Shown: one piece after another, positions 63,971-64,000 of the stretch
How positions within the stretch are numbered: position 1 is the first letter of the stretch
Layout of the letters: each line of letters opens with the position of its first letter
NCBI GenBank assembly: GCA_012295275.1
Contig: CM022677.1
Coordinates: 14,489,332 to 14,553,331, forward strand
Reading direction: 5' to 3'
Source: Chrysomallon squamiferum
Lineage: Eukaryota > Mollusca > Gastropoda > Neomphalida > Peltospiridae
Length of the DNA stretch: 64,000 nt
Translations under genes and position numbers: made by a program
Notes under the pieces: generated by a model
Told to the model about the DNA's origin: nothing
What the model saw: only the letters and a program-made list of their open reading frames with translations
The model's database searches: none

Positions 63971-64000
63971 TCTGGTTTTTAATGCAGCTACCTAAGTGTG

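Overview
The window looks like animal nuclear DNA, very AT-rich and crowded with microsatellites, minisatellites and dispersed repeats. Small coding exons with GT/AG splice borders are scattered among long introns. The 13-base motif agttatctccctt and close variants recur (about 9684, 9785, 9844, 9902, 9960 and 38795). To my knowledge this motif is common in mollusc repeats, so a mollusc is my best guess, by inference only. There are no bacterial operons, rRNA or tRNA genes.

Layout: 1-540 is a 43-bp satellite, followed by a 200-base assembly gap (626-825). At 3.6-6.6 kb four + strand exons join in consistent phase into a polar, low-complexity protein of unknown identity. At 9.38-10.07 kb lies a short non-autonomous DNA transposon with long terminal inverted repeats. 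Decayed thrombospondin type-1 (TSP1) exons lie at 10.8-11.7 kb, followed by small helical and proline/threonine-rich exons to about 15.8 kb. At 16.3-19.5 kb there is a GT-rich satellite, the tail of a MULE-type transposase, and a 36-bp minisatellite that begins inside the transposase tail. A second + strand exon chain runs from 19.5 to 24.4 kb and ends in a polyadenylation signal.

The largest structure is a diverged long inverted repeat. The left arm (about 24.17-27.67 kb) starts inside the last exon of that second gene. The right arm (about 49.19-54.42 kb) is its reverse complement, with extra inserted sequence. The 21.5-kb spacer holds a third set of mostly damaged exons (28.3-34.6 kb), two of which are duplicated locally or at 12.4 kb. 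It also holds a 66-bp minisatellite, a small acidic repeat gene at 40.2 kb, a 0.8-kb direct duplication (38.3 and 43.5 kb), a pogo-like transposase tail (44.6 kb) and an intact 56-codon ORF (47.2 kb).

Just outside the right arm (54.66-57.02 kb) is a broken relic that I read as a parvovirus-like (densovirus-type) capsid region. Next to it, at 57.43-57.99 kb, is an apparently intact two-exon gene of unknown function, GC-richer than its surroundings, with CRE-like and CCAAT-like motifs upstream. The last 6 kb hold TG/CA-rich DNA, a 24-bp coding-like minisatellite, a 27-bp minisatellite joined to a cysteine-rich ORF, and an inverted copy of the repeat family seen at 2 kb. Many exon-like pieces carry one or two in-frame stops, so much of the window appears to be decaying gene duplicates rather than working genes. 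Exon borders come from reading splice signals and frame consistency by eye; no homology search was possible.
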